Shown here: one piece after another, positions 22,801 through 34,457 of the stretch
Numbering within the stretch: the first letter of the stretch is position 1
Layout: every line of letters begins with the position of its first letter
DNA from: Ptychodera flava
Taxonomy: Eukaryota > Hemichordata > Enteropneusta > Ptychoderidae
Direction: 5' to 3'
Assembly: GCF_041260155.1 (NCBI RefSeq)
Contig: NC_091946.1
Coordinates: forward strand, 38,256,276-38,320,275
Length of the DNA stretch: 64,000 nt
Notes under the pieces: generated by a model
What the model saw: only the letters and a program-made list of their open reading frames with translations
What the model was told of the DNA's origin: nothing
Databases searched by the model: none
Made by a program: the position numbers and the translations under genes

Positions 22801-24890
22801 ACTGGTAGATGCAAATTAGAATGGAGATAATTTATGCAAAGAAATTAATTATTAAATGAGACAAGTGTGGTTTGTTAGTATGGATGTATATGTGTAAGAC
22901 ATGCTAGGTGAAATGGATGCACACTCTTTCTTCCATTCCAGCAGACAATGCACTCTGCTGTACAGCCAAAGGTTAGCATATAGGTGATAATTAGAGCAGA
23001 GATAATTTATGCAAAGAAATTAATTTAAGAAATGAGTTAAGTGTGGTTTGTCAGTATGGATGTATATGTGTAAGACATGCTAGGTGTAATGGGTGCATAC
23101 TCTTTCTTTCATTCAAGCAGACAATGCACTCTGCTGTACAGCCAAAGGTTAGCATATACTAGTAGGTGATAATTAGAGCAGAGATAATTTATGCAAAGAA
23201 ATTAATTTAAGAAATGAGTTAAGTGTGGTTTTTCAGTATGGATGTATATGTGTAAGACATGCTAGGTTACATGGATGCACACTCTTTTCTTTCATTCAAG
23301 CAGACAATGCACTCTGCTGTGTGGCCAAAGGTTAGCATATAGGTGATAATTAAAGCAGAGATAATTTATGCAAAGAAATTGATTAAGAAATGAGACAAGT
23401 GTGGTTTGTCAGTACGGATGTATATGTGTAAGACATGCTAGGTGAAATGCATGCACACTCTTTCTTTGACTCAAGGAGACATTGCATTCTGCTGTATAGC
23501 CATAGGCTGGCATATAGGTGATAATTAAAGCAGAGATAATTTATGCAAAGAAATTAATTAAGAAATGAGACAAGTGTAGTTTGTTAGTATAGATGTATAT
23601 GAGTAAGCCATGCTAGGTGAAATGGATGCACACTCTTTCTTTCATTACAGCAGGCAATGCACTCTGCTGTATAGCCATAGGTTAGCATATAGGTGATAAT
23701 TAATTGGAGATAATTTATGCAAAGAATTTAATTAAGAAATGAGATAAGTGTAGTTTGTTAGTATGGATGTATGTGTGTAAGACATGCTAGGTGAAATGGA
23801 TGCACACTCTTTCTTTCATTAAGGCAGGCACTATATTCTGCTGTATAGCCATAGGCTAGCATATAGGTGATAATTAAAGCAGAGATAATTTATGCAAAGA
23901 AATTAATTAAGAAATGACACCAGTGAAGTTTGTTAGTATGGATGTATATGAGTAAGCCATACTAGGTGAAATGGATGCACACTCTTTCTTTCATTCTAGC
24001 AGACACTATATTCTGCTGTATGGCCATAGGCTAGCATGTAGGTGATAATTAAAGCAGAGATAATTTATGCAAAGAAATTAATTAAGAAATGAGACAAGTG
24101 TAGTTTGTTAGTATAGATGTATATGTGTAAGACATGCTAGGTGTAATGGGTGCACACTCTTTCTTTCATTCAAGCAGACAATGCATTGTGCTTTATAGCC
24201 ATAGGCTAGCTGGGATACCAGGTGCTAATTAGAATGGAGATAATTTATGCAAATAAATTAATTAGTAAATGATGTGTTTGTGTTGATACAAGTGCAAAAA
24301 GCCTTATACGTTTGATTGATGTTCACATGACTTCAAAATATAGGAGGAAAGTGGCTTGCAAGTTTTGGCTGCTGGCTTCCACACCATAGTTTTGGCTGCT
24401 AGGTTTTGGCTGCTTGCTTCAGCCGAGTCTCGCGCGGAGAGGGGACGCCATTTTGTTAGTTTACCTTTAGAGTTGCCATGTCAACAGTCGTCGCGCGCGC
24501 GACATCGCTGTCACGCCACGCGCTCACTACCTGTTCGGTGGAGACCGTGCACAGTGTCGGCGCCGTGCGAACGGCAGAATGTTTGCTAGAACTTGACCAA
24601 GAAACATACCATGGGAAAACATTTCAAAACTCAACGTGATATTTCCGTATTTTGCAACCAGAAATACCCGTGTTCCTCGAAGCCCTTCAAGTTTTTACGT
24701 CGGCGACATCGCTTCGCAGGCTGGGAGCGGCAGCCATTTTGTTTACCAACAAACTGCTAATGTAGTTCGGGAAAACTCTAAAACTGATGACGTTCATCGT
24801 GCTTATCTCGACGTTTGCCGTGAAATATCACGGCTGATATTTTACGTTAAACGTCACTAGGATGTAGCAATATGGGCATGGGTATATGAT
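19840..24890. mobile_element. Giant foldback element built of 177-bp monomers
   Basis: The outer inverted ends are TATCATATACCCATGCCCAT at 19842 and its complement at about 24870. Inside, an inverted flank (20185-20335 and 24244-24415, with AGCAGCCAAAACTATGG) leads to two opposed arrays of one monomer of about 177 bp. The left array (about 20336-21890) has 9 units; the right array (about 21945-24260) has 14 in reverse orientation. Each unit includes ATAATTTATGCAAAGAAATT, GGATGTATATGTGTAAGACA and GGATGCACACTCTTTCTTTC. No transposase or other frame was found. The layout recalls Drosophila FB and sea-urchin TU elements. Confidence 0.85.
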
Positions 24891-25620
24891 AATGCGGTAT
24901 ATTAGTCAATATATACGGCTTTAATGGAAATATTCATTACGTGACCGGAACACAAGAGCGGCGCGAGCAGATTGAGATAGATATTTTATTGAAAAGAAAT
25001 CGATACAATGTTCGCTGTCGTCACAAGCGAATGTCCGTCCGAAAGCGCTGTCAGAACGGGGGCGCTGTACTGAACGTTTCAAAGGCCATTTTGCCGATTG
25101 TGGGTGCATGCACTTCTTATGACGAAAATGAAAATACATAAGCTTAAGTCCGAAATTTTTTGTTTCTTTGGGGCGTAAGCAATTACGATATAAAATAGGG
25201 TTCAGCAGGTAATTTTCTTCTAAATTTCCTTAATGAAAAATAAATATGAGAGGAAGGCACATTTTTCAGTTTCCTGAAAAATGTCTGTTAAAATGTTGAT
25301 ACATATTGCCCTTTATCGTTGAGCAGCTTCATTGCAAACTACTTGTGGCCACAATTATCTGGCGACTGTTTAGGTTATAAATTGTTCGGTCACTCAATGG
25401 AGGGAATAAAACAATTATGCCCCGTGATAATGAGAAAACAGATTTTAGTGTGAAATTTCGTTACCGTGGTTGATCTCGACACTTCTTTTCATTTGTGACT
25501 TCAGGTCAACGAACCCATTGTTTGAACAGTTACACGATGTGTAAAACCTCGTCGGATGATTATCTTTAGCATAGTAATTTCTGCCTCCTACTTTTGATTG
25601 CGATAATTTGGGGTTCTTTC
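24890..25620. other. Spacer without a recognised gene
   Basis: Overlapping short frames on both strands (24921-25141) carry no domain. Nothing else was recognised. Confidence 0.4.
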
Positions 25621-25634
25621 AATGATAAGTGTGG

Positions 25635-25730
25635 GAGAGAGAGAGAGAGAGACAGACAGACATACAGACAAAGGGACAGACAAGCAGACATATAGACAGA
25701 AAGAGACACAGACAGACAGAGACAGAGAGA
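25635..25730 (+). repeat. GA/GACA microsatellite
   Basis: (GA)n passes into irregular (GACA)n. The frames translated from it on both strands are composition artefacts. Confidence 0.85.
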
Positions 25731-27087
25731 ATGCTTTCGAAAGAGGATTAATTTCTGACGCCCGTGGTGGGTGGAGCAGATGCTTTGGCGATTTTTTAAA
25801 TGAAAGTTTCGATGCATTCGGGTTGCAATTATTTTTTTTTAACCTGTGGTGAGTAGAATTGCTCTTCCACCGAATTTCATAAATTACACATTTTTAATAC
25901 CAGCTTAAACCAATATGGGAATTGGCAGCATTCAGCTTATGTTGCTGTCTTTTTATTTATTCTTTAGTTTCCATCTAGTAACGGTACTTTTATAGGTTGC
26001 AGTTTGGAATACAAATTACTAGGGAACACATTTAAAGTGATTATTTGTCTGCAAACCAGCTTTCGCAGCAGTAAATTTAATATGATTAGTATTCATAGAT
26101 TGACGCGACAGCTTTCAATTTTGCACATTTCAACTGGAAACACTGCAGTGTTTGTACAAAGAAGACAAACTTTTTCCAGAGATTTTCTTACATTTACGTC
26201 AAACATTATTGATGTCAATAATGATTACAAAATAAAGATCATAGAATTTGCAAATATGCAGACCTCCAGTAAAAATATACTCGAACGTGGGTACGAGCTT
26301 GTTTTTGTATTTCTTTGTTTATTTGTTTGTTTGTTTGTTGTTGTTGTTTGCTTTTTGCAGAGAATTCATTGTTTGTGAGAGTCCAATGTCCTGGAACGTT
26401 AAGTCATTGACAATGGCCCGACGTTGAGCTTAGAGATCTCTGTTCTGTGTTGACAGACACGTTTTGACAAGTTTTAGTCGGAAGAAGCCCTGTGTGCCTT
26501 CTGCCTTCCGCTTGTTCACTGACTCATCTGTAGGTAATCATAGAAGCATGCCAAAGTCAATCTAAAATGTAGATTGGAAAAAGATTTTGCTTGTGCACTT
26601 GAAAGACAGAGATGCACTTTGCCTTCACTTCGCCACACTGCACAAAGACGACCCGCGGAAGTGTGGACGTATTCAGAGACTTGGGTATACCGACATCTGT
26701 CAGAAGCCCAGTCTCTTTTGACTGCGCCACGTCTTTGTAAACACTGACTTTCCTGAGCAATATGTAGCCATGAAGAAGTATGCATGGTGATTGAACGTTT
26801 GCGGAATCATAAAGTACCTCCCGCGTAAATGTGCGACATTACCGACACCTCTGGCTTACCGACATATTTGTTCTTAAGAATCGTGTGTTGAATAAATATT
26901 TTACATATTCTAACGAATCTCCGTAAAGCCAGATAGAATATCCGATTTTCTCCATATTGAATCAAGAGAGTTTCGCGTCAGCAAAATGTTCACGGGGGAC
27001 CATCCCCTCTGCGAAAATTTCCATTATTTTGTGAAGTGGATAAAAAATTGATAGATAGAGAATGTAACCCCGATATCAACATATTCA

Positions 27088-27095
27088 ATAAAAGG
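27088..27095 (+). promoter_or_regulatory. TATA-like box of lectin gene 2
   Basis: ATAAAAGG lies in the same position as in copy 1, upstream of a non-coding exon ending at 27163 (AAG|GTAAGA). The next exon starts at 27411. Confidence 0.45.
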
Positions 27096-27417
27096 CGTCC
27101 TTCTTCTACGAAAACACCATTCATTGACGACAGGAGAACCTTTTACCGGAACAAGCCTACAAGGTAAGAAAGAAATGTTTGTCTGCATTTCAGTTCTCTG
27201 TGCTTGACATCGCGTTAAATCTCACTATTCTTTCCAGTTGTTTTTTTTTCAGTCAGTACTTCAAAGTCTTCAACACGCTGCAATTGCTAAGGTTCAGGTT
27301 GTGACTATATGTCTCACTTGCAGTTGTTCAACAACTGGAACTTTGAAATTATTTGAACGCTATACCATTGACGTCGTCACTCTAAATAATGATTTTGTTT
27401 GAATTTTCAGACCCAAA

Positions 27418-29262
27418 ATGTATTTGAAACCAGTCTTGTTCATTTTACTTTCTGGAGTCGTTTTTGTTGGAGTATGGGTAATGTAATATATATTTAATTA
27501 TGCGATATTATTGTTTGTCCGAGATTAATTGAAAGATCGCATGCTTTTCTTTTTTGAACTATATCATTCACATCAAAGTTGTTGACTTGAAGGATCACAA
27601 CATAAGTATATTCTAATATAAAGAAGTACATTGCCGTACAAAAGAAGTAAACTTCTTCTCTTTTTTTGTTCATCCAACAGAGTTACGAGCCGGATTGCGT
27701 TCGTAAGTGCTACACCAGAAAAAAACATGGTTGTGGTGAACAAACTTAAGTCATAATTGCTTTATAGATGTCGGAGGTTGTTTATAAGACCTCGCATAAA
27801 CATTCTGATGTTTAATTATCGCACACTTTTATCACAATACTAACTTCTCGAAAGCAAAATATCAAATGTTCTTATCGTACAACGCACTCGATTCAAGAAA
27901 AGTCTTGCGGAATTCTGTGTAAGTTTAATTGAGCCGCATTTCTCGTTCAACTCCTACAGCACCGGAAACAAAGAATTTGATTCTGTTTTGATTCTCACAG
28001 TACTCTGTTAAATACTTACTTACGTTCGCAAAATGAATCGTATTTTATTTTAATTTGACAGCATCTTTCTGTAAATGTACGAGGTACGAGGTGCATTGTG
28101 AAATGCCTGAAGATGCCAACCAGAATGGAAAAACCTACTATGAGTATGCTCAGTGGGTATGTGCTGAGCGTGGAGGTTGCCTTGCTAACTTACATACTAA
28201 GGAAATAGACTGGTGTGTAAGGAACTTCATCTCGGAAAAAAATCTCGATCAGCCACCTTGCATCAACAGGCCCTCGTTTGGATTCTTTATTGGTCTAACC
28301 GATATTGATGAAGAAGGTACATGGGTATGGAAAAATGGAATCGAGCTTTGCGGTAGCACATGCACAAACTGGGCTCCAGGTGAACCTAACAACAGGATCA
28401 ACCCAAAAAGATGTCCGAATGACGACGGACAACACTGTGCCCAGCTTTGGTAAGTTGCTAATATTTCGTCGATGTCTTGTACTATTGCTCAAAGGGGAGT
28501 TAATGAGAATCGTGCTCAATAGGCAATATCATACTTAAATCAGTCAGAGAACTGTAGGTGTTTTTCAAGGCAGATCTCGAGAGTTCGGAACTCTGCTCAA
28601 AGGTTGCCGGGGACCCCTACGACCAATGTAAACACTTTATCTAGGGTACGTCGGCGATTGATGAAAGTTGAAACATGTTTGTTGCAGCTCTTTTGACGTG
28701 ATGCGTCCTTATATCATGCATGGAATACATTGTTTGTAAACAAGAAAGCCGTACTACTCACACACTCGTAGTTTCGATGACACCCTTCCTTTAAAATTGT
28801 TACCAAGGCTGACTTTACTTTTATCTCTACAATGAAGAGCATCGTACACTTTAGTTGATAGTTCATTGCCAACAAGAATTTATATAGATCTTTTGTTTCA
28901 GTTCTAATACGCCATCATTGACGAAGATTTCCTATTGAGAAGACGATACTGTTGAATGTAAAGTGCTATTAAGGCATTCACTTTAGTTTACTGTATCATT
29001 GCTGCTTTCAGGTATAGATTCGGACACAATGGAAAATGGGATGATGAATACTGCAATTGTCGACCGAAAGGATTCATCTGCGAGATTAAAAGTAAGTTAG
29101 TCTTTCCCTGATAAAACTGATGATTTTCATGAAAATGAAGTAACGGAAATATTGAATACAATTGAAAAGTTGTACACTAAATTCTCTTTTCGTTATGATA
29201 CCTTATGTTGTCCATTGTTGTCTCTTACAGCCGACTGTTGTTGCAATGGATCACCCTACTAG
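27418..29262 (+). CDS. Secreted C-type lectin, gene 2 (five coding exons)
   Basis: Exons 27418-27477, 27681-27702, 28062-28449, 29012-29091 and 29231-29262 total 582 nt (193 aa plus stop), in phase with GT/AG borders. The signal peptide (exon 1) and Cys leader match gene 1. The lectin domain keeps FIGLTD, WVWKNG, WAPGEPNN and GKWDDEYCNC, so the EPN and WDD Ca2+/sugar sites are intact. It differs from gene 1 at many residues of exon 3 and gains two cysteines (CGSTC and KRCPND), possibly an extra disulfide. The C-terminal tail TDCCCNGSPY is shortened because the reading frame of exon 5 differs. It is probably a paralogue with changed ligand preference. Confidence 0.9.
28577..28810 (+). repeat. 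Dispersed repeat 'GGACCCC', copy B (lectin 2 intron)
   Basis: The same repeat as 2638-2890, with an internal deletion of about 50 bp after AAACATGTTTGTT. Confidence 0.65.
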
Positions 29263-29379
29263 CTATTCCGGAAATGAACTGCGCTGTGGACATGGCAACA
29301 CTGATCGTTGAATTGTATGGACATCTTAAACATTTATTAAACTTATACTTAGTTTGATCTTTACTCGAGGGCAAAGGAA

Positions 29380-29385
29380 AATAAA
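29380..29385 (+). terminator. Polyadenylation signal, lectin gene 2
   Basis: AATAAA lies 118 bp after the stop codon and is conserved with gene 1. Confidence 0.5.
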
Positions 29386-29899
29386 CGTAACGTACAGCTA
29401 TGACTAAATAGAAAATGTGATGTTAACTTTGTGTTCTGTGAAAGCGTGTGATGCATTTTGTGGTCGGTGAATAAAGTCTCGTGAGTGGAGAGTAAAATGA
29501 AATTCTGACTGCGTCATTCTCTCAGGCACTACCCTAACAGACAATCAAATAGAGCACACTGCCTTCTAAATGGTCTTGTGGTATTTCAACGCCCTCAGGA
29601 AATTCGGTAGCTGAATGAAGTTTTTAATAGTATTGTTAACTAAAAACTGAAACTGGATTTATAAATTTGAACAAAGTAAATAACAAATGGGCTTCTTACA
29701 CAAACATGGCTGCCTGCATACAATTGTACTAAACTAGGTGGGCATGGTACATATACGCAGGTGAATCATCACTTTAACGACATACTCTTAGTTGTTCTGC
29801 CTCAATCGACTGACCCTTTACATTTGGTTGTCAGTCTGCCGCATCTGTGGTTTCCCTTTAATCAAATTTTCTGCTCCTCGTCGGAAGGCTGTATATATT

Positions 29900-31160
29900 A
29901 AAGTAGGACCATGCTGATACCAAGTGTTGGTTTTCTGTACCATGCTTTTGTATAGAGTTGGTTTTCTGTTAGAGTAGAACATGGCTGGTGAAATGTGTTG
30001 GTTTTCTGTCAATTTCATTCAATTTCTGGCTCAGCAAGGTTTCTAATTGTGATGAGCATGCGAGTCCGCTGTCTTAAATTGTAAATGTCTGGATCATATA
30101 ATAAGGCCTGGCGTCGGCTGAGGAGAGGGAGAGCTTACATCTCGAAGATTTTCACACGGTGTGGTAGGTTGAAAACTAGCCGTACTAATAAGAAATATGC
30201 CCATTTCTTTCAACAACTATTAGGATTAGGAATTTCTGGTAAAAGTGATAATAGATGTCTCCCTAACCAAATAGTCCAAAAGGTTGATGACCTTTGTTCA
30301 ATCCGGGTCATAAAGTTCACAATTTCGCTATACTTTTACTCCTTTACAGGGTGAGAGGCTTGGCTGGGCTGATGTTATTTCAATAACTTTGTAAAACAAG
30401 TAAATTATCTTCTTATTCGCCAAAATTTTGATACAAATCAGAAGCCTGCATAAATAAAGGCAAAGGCCATTCACACTTAATGTAATTGTATATTGTGTAA
30501 GCATATGGAAAACTGATGATATATATTTCCCCACTCTCTACGATGGCAATTTAGCGATTAATGTAATTTCCATGTGGACTTGAGCTTTTATTTAATAAAA
30601 CTTAATGTGAGCGAGAAAGAGTGTCAATATATATAGCAAAAATCCGAAAAAATAGCGCCCTCATTTTGTTCGGACTAGCGAAATGATTTCAATATTTTAG
30701 TCTATTTTATTTTACTTTACTTTTTTAAACTTTCTTTAAACAGGGTAGCCTGGTAAGCTTCAGTAACGATGCTCATCTTCCCCAGGGCCCTCATTGAACT
30801 ACATGAAACATGACAATCAAAGCTTGCACAATATAATGTACAGAAATAAAACGTAGCCAGGAGTGAACCAGCACAAAAGAGATAAATGAACGCAAACGCA
30901 AAACGACAAAAACAAATTCGACAAGAAAACTAAAATTCAAAAGACTTTTATGTGAAATTCCAAAATCAAATTTCGTGAATCACCATATTCCTGTGATGCA
31001 ATTTATACCAATTGTCAAACATTTATAAAAGCACAGACTTGTCACATTTATGGTGTCTTCCTACGTTATGTTAACTCAATCACTGACCTAGGAGTGGATA
31101 TTTCCTCCAAATCTGAAACAGTAAATTGTGTATGACAAAGCGAATTTTGGGTTTCAATGT
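29900..31160. other. Spacer without a recognised gene
   Basis: GTTGGTTTTCTGT occurs three times between 29925 and 30012. The 90-codon open frame at 30085-30354 has no domain or splice context. Part of the AT-rich repeat family of 15.7-17.6 kb is present near 30.96-31.05 kb. Confidence 0.4.
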
Positions 31161-32110
31161 AAAGATTTCGTATTCTGCCCAAATTTAGGAGTGACTTAGA
31201 ATATTGTGATAATCTGTGGGCTGGTACATCAATAACTGAATATCAAGGTTTTGAAAGGGGTTCAAAGAAGGGCTACTCAGTATATCCTTTATCACACGGA
31301 TCTAACACTAATACCGTTCGCGGCCTAGAACTCAAACAACTAGTCGAGATCGAAAGTATGAAATGAGAATAAAATCTTTGATGAAGACCTCAAAACAGTT
31401 GTGAAAAACTAGCCATCATAAATAGCCGACGAAGATGGCGCTTGTCAGGCCGGTTTTCATTGAAAAAGAAAAGCTATGACACCCCATTATATCCTTTACA
31501 GACGAAAATAATCTTGATAACGGGGATCGAGTCTCCAACCTTTAGAAAGAAAAACGGTAAAAGTTTAAAAGAAGCAGGTTTTATCAGCTTTATCTCTGAG
31601 CAAATAGACTAACTGTACACAGCTTTCAAAGAAGAACAAAGGACTAAACGCACATAAATATTCAACGTTAACAACCACTGATGTAAGAACAAGAGATTGG
31701 GGATTGCTGTTTTAACTCTGCCATTCATAATCTACGGATTTCTCCCTTTTTGACAACATTCTAGATTCCTAAATAATCAAACTGTACGAATCTTGGAATA
31801 CCATTGAGTTTCTGTAACGATTCCGTTGATTGGTTAAGATCTTATTTGAATAGCAGACAACAGATGGTTAAGATAAATTTATGCATGTCAACCGCAAATC
31901 AAATCAATTGTCGTTTGTCGCAAGCGTCGATATTGGTTATCCTTTGTCTTCTATAATTGTAAATGGTATGTGGTCTTCCATAAATTGTAAAACTTGCTTT
32001 GTATGCCTACGATTCTAAGGTCATGGTCTCTGGCAAGGATGTTAGTAAAATACATAAGAAAATAAGCTTAGCATTGCTGAGGTTGAATGACTTATAGGTG
32101 GATAACAAAT
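31160..32110 (+). pseudogene. Fragments of a CR1/jockey-type LINE
   Basis: A C-terminal RT-like piece (VQRRAT with ILYHTDLT, about 31240-31310) precedes a palm-domain piece (DWLRSYLNSRQQMVKINL and LYAYDSKVM, about 31835-32030). The order is reversed relative to an intact element, so these are rearranged or independent remnants. They are full of stops. Confidence 0.6.
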
Positions 32111-33001
32111 CGTTCACACATATTAGTAAAACGAAAGAATTCTTTTTTGCATCGAATCACATTAAAGGAAGAAGTAGCAATAATGCAAATATCACCGCCA
32201 AAAATACCGTTACTTTTTAATTATCATTTTGCAGATTTTATTTAAAAGTTAAGAAGGAAGAATATAGCCAATCTCAGACGGATTGTTCAGACTGAAAACA
32301 CCACATTGCGGTTTTTGTACCGCAAACGCAATTTTCTTGACATGGATACCTGAGAAGTCCTAACAAATAGCTTAATTAATTGCCTCTTTCATTATACATG
32401 TGCTTACTGGTATCAAGGTCCGAAGGCGGGTAGGAAACATGCACTTCAAACTGTACACAATAAAATATAGAGTTCGTTCTGGATATGCATCGCATTGAAC
32501 ACATTCGACAATCTCACTTTGAAAAGTTAGAGTGGCTTTGTGTGGAACATAGTATGGCATATCCGAAAATGAATCTAAGGCAGAGCGAAATTATATCAAA
32601 CTAGTCTTCAGTAAGCAACATCGAAGTCATGAAATAATCTGTCATGCAATATCAGGAATATACTTTTGTATTACAATTTTAAATAAATGGTGAAGACGCA
32701 TCTGTAATATATAGCTGTAAACAGACACGAGAGCAGTTTATCTAAATTTTGATATGAGTGTAATTTTCAAGAGAAACTTTCTGTCTGTTTTGACTTGTTG
32801 AGCCAGTTTCGTTTGTATGTTGTTTAATATGTTGATACTTGTCGGTCAATCTTTTGTCGCTTTGGACCACAGTAAAAATAAGTTTTCAGACTTTTCTGCG
32901 TACTCCTTGCACGTTTAGTTTGTGTATAGGCCTACTAAAGAAGACTTCATACTATAGAATGAATCAAATTAAATGAGATCGGGGACGTTCCTTTGACTGT
33001 G
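32110..33001. other. Downstream flank of the channel gene
   Basis: No coding exon or named repeat was seen. It should include the 3' UTR of the minus-strand channel gene below 33002. I could not fix a polyadenylation site. Confidence 0.4.
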
Positions 33002-33633
33002 TCACCCGTGTATAGCATGTTTTGGCATTGCGTTCCGATCGCCTCTCGTAGACCAATGACGACACAAATCGGCAACGAACTTGATAAATTCACATACAGT
33101 GATGATAGATAGTCCGATGTACAGACCGAGCGTGCCACCGATATCGCTCAGCAAGTCTTCCCACTGTAAAACAGTTGAAGAAAAGCTTTATATGAATATG
33201 CAATATCAGAATATTTTAAATATCCCGAAGTCAACGATAAAACACTTCAATGGTCAAGGGCAGTATTAATGGAAAGATGATGCAAATCTTTAAGCGTGAA
33301 ATGAAAGGCATTGGAATAAACAGAATAAATCGCAAAAAGGAAATTGTAAATATGAATCTATCACTAACAGTAACTTCCGATAAACTATAAATCGCACCCT
33401 GACCATACGTATTTTGTTCAACTACTTACTGTGTATGCTTTATATTCCGAAGTCATTTCATAACTTAATCCTTCCAGGTATATTTCAAGTTGAACAAAAT
33501 TTGATCTAGGAAAAAAAATGTACACACAGTAACATACAGGGAATGACAGTCGGGTCGAAAAATAACATGGACGTAAATGCTGATAGCTCGAAAGGCAGAT
33601 CAGACTGACTGGCAGACTGACAGACGACAGGCG

Positions 33634-33665
<32 letters not shown>

Positions 33666-33854
33666 TAGATAGATGGATGGATGGATGGATGGATGGATGG
33701 ATGGATGGATGGATGGATGGATAGGTAGGTAGGTAGGTAGGTAGGTAGGTAGGTAGGTAGATAGATAGATAGATAGATATAGATAGATGGATGGATGGAT
33801 GGATGGATGGATGGACGGACGGACGGACGGACGGACGGACGGACGGACGGATAG

Positions 33855-33887
<33 letters not shown>

Positions 33888-34457
33888 TAGATACATAGAT
33901 AGATAGATAGATAGATAGATAGATGGATAGATATAGTAGACAGATAAGCTTACTTATTTGAATATCTGAGAAACTTATAAAGGAACAGGGTAACATTCAC
34001 TCATCAGTCAGTGTATTATATGAGAACTACATACCCTTAGGTGTGAAGGCGTGAAGCGTGTGCTTTTATGAACACGTTCTACATTCAAAGTAACTGAGAA
34101 TTCATTTCTGAAATACTGAGATATCCCAAACCCCATCATAGATTCTATAAAAGCAAACATTCGATCAACATCGGTACACTGAGTACTTCTATCAACAGAG
34201 AAAGAGTACAGATCTGTACTGTAGAAAAGCAGCACAATTTAGCCTGCTGTAAGCAAGAGTCCGTATTACTTTATCACATACAAAAATCCGGTTATATTGC
34301 TTGTGTGTCTTGTAATCTGCCTATGGTCAAAAAGCTCTATGTACCCTTCAGAATATCAAATAAAAGACAAACATGAGATATCTTACCTTGCAGATACACC
34401 ATCATTGATATTTCTTGTCTTTGGGTTTTCATTGTGTACACTTTGTAGAAGATGTGT
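33002..34457 (-). CDS. Channel gene exons 20-22: post-thumb strand, TM2 and tail
   Basis: Exons 34387-34457, 33430-33505 and 33002-33163. NFVQLEIYLEGLSYE is the strand before the pore. WEDLLSDIGGTLGLYIGLS starts TM2 with the G-L-S selectivity triplet (G/S-x-S in the family), followed by IITVCEFIKF. The cytosolic tail is short (about 25 residues after TM2) with no PPxY motif. The stop is at 33002-33004. Confidence 0.92.

Larger units (their letters stand above)
25921..29898 (+). repeat. Segmental duplication, copy 2 (carries lectin gene 2)
   Basis: Collinear with 1-3960, beginning ATTGGCAGCATTCAGC in both. Copy 2 lacks about 50 bp of the GGACCCC repeat and keeps about 26 bp near the last exon that copy 1 has lost. 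Confidence 0.93.

Noticed and set aside
20330..24270. CRISPR-like array
   Set aside because: The 177-bp units are contiguous without unique spacers, change orientation midway and lie in animal DNA.
30085..30354. 90-codon basic open frame as a possible gene
   Set aside because: No homology I recognise, no splice or promoter context; surrounded by repeat debris.
33418..33996. 192-codon minus-strand frame rich in Ser, Tyr, Ile and Pro
   Set aside because: Mostly translated tetranucleotide microsatellite. Only the last 25 codons are real, as channel exon 21.
34008..34235. 75-codon minus-strand frame in the channel gene
   Set aside because: It lies in the intron between exons 20 and 21, and the phases are already satisfied without it.
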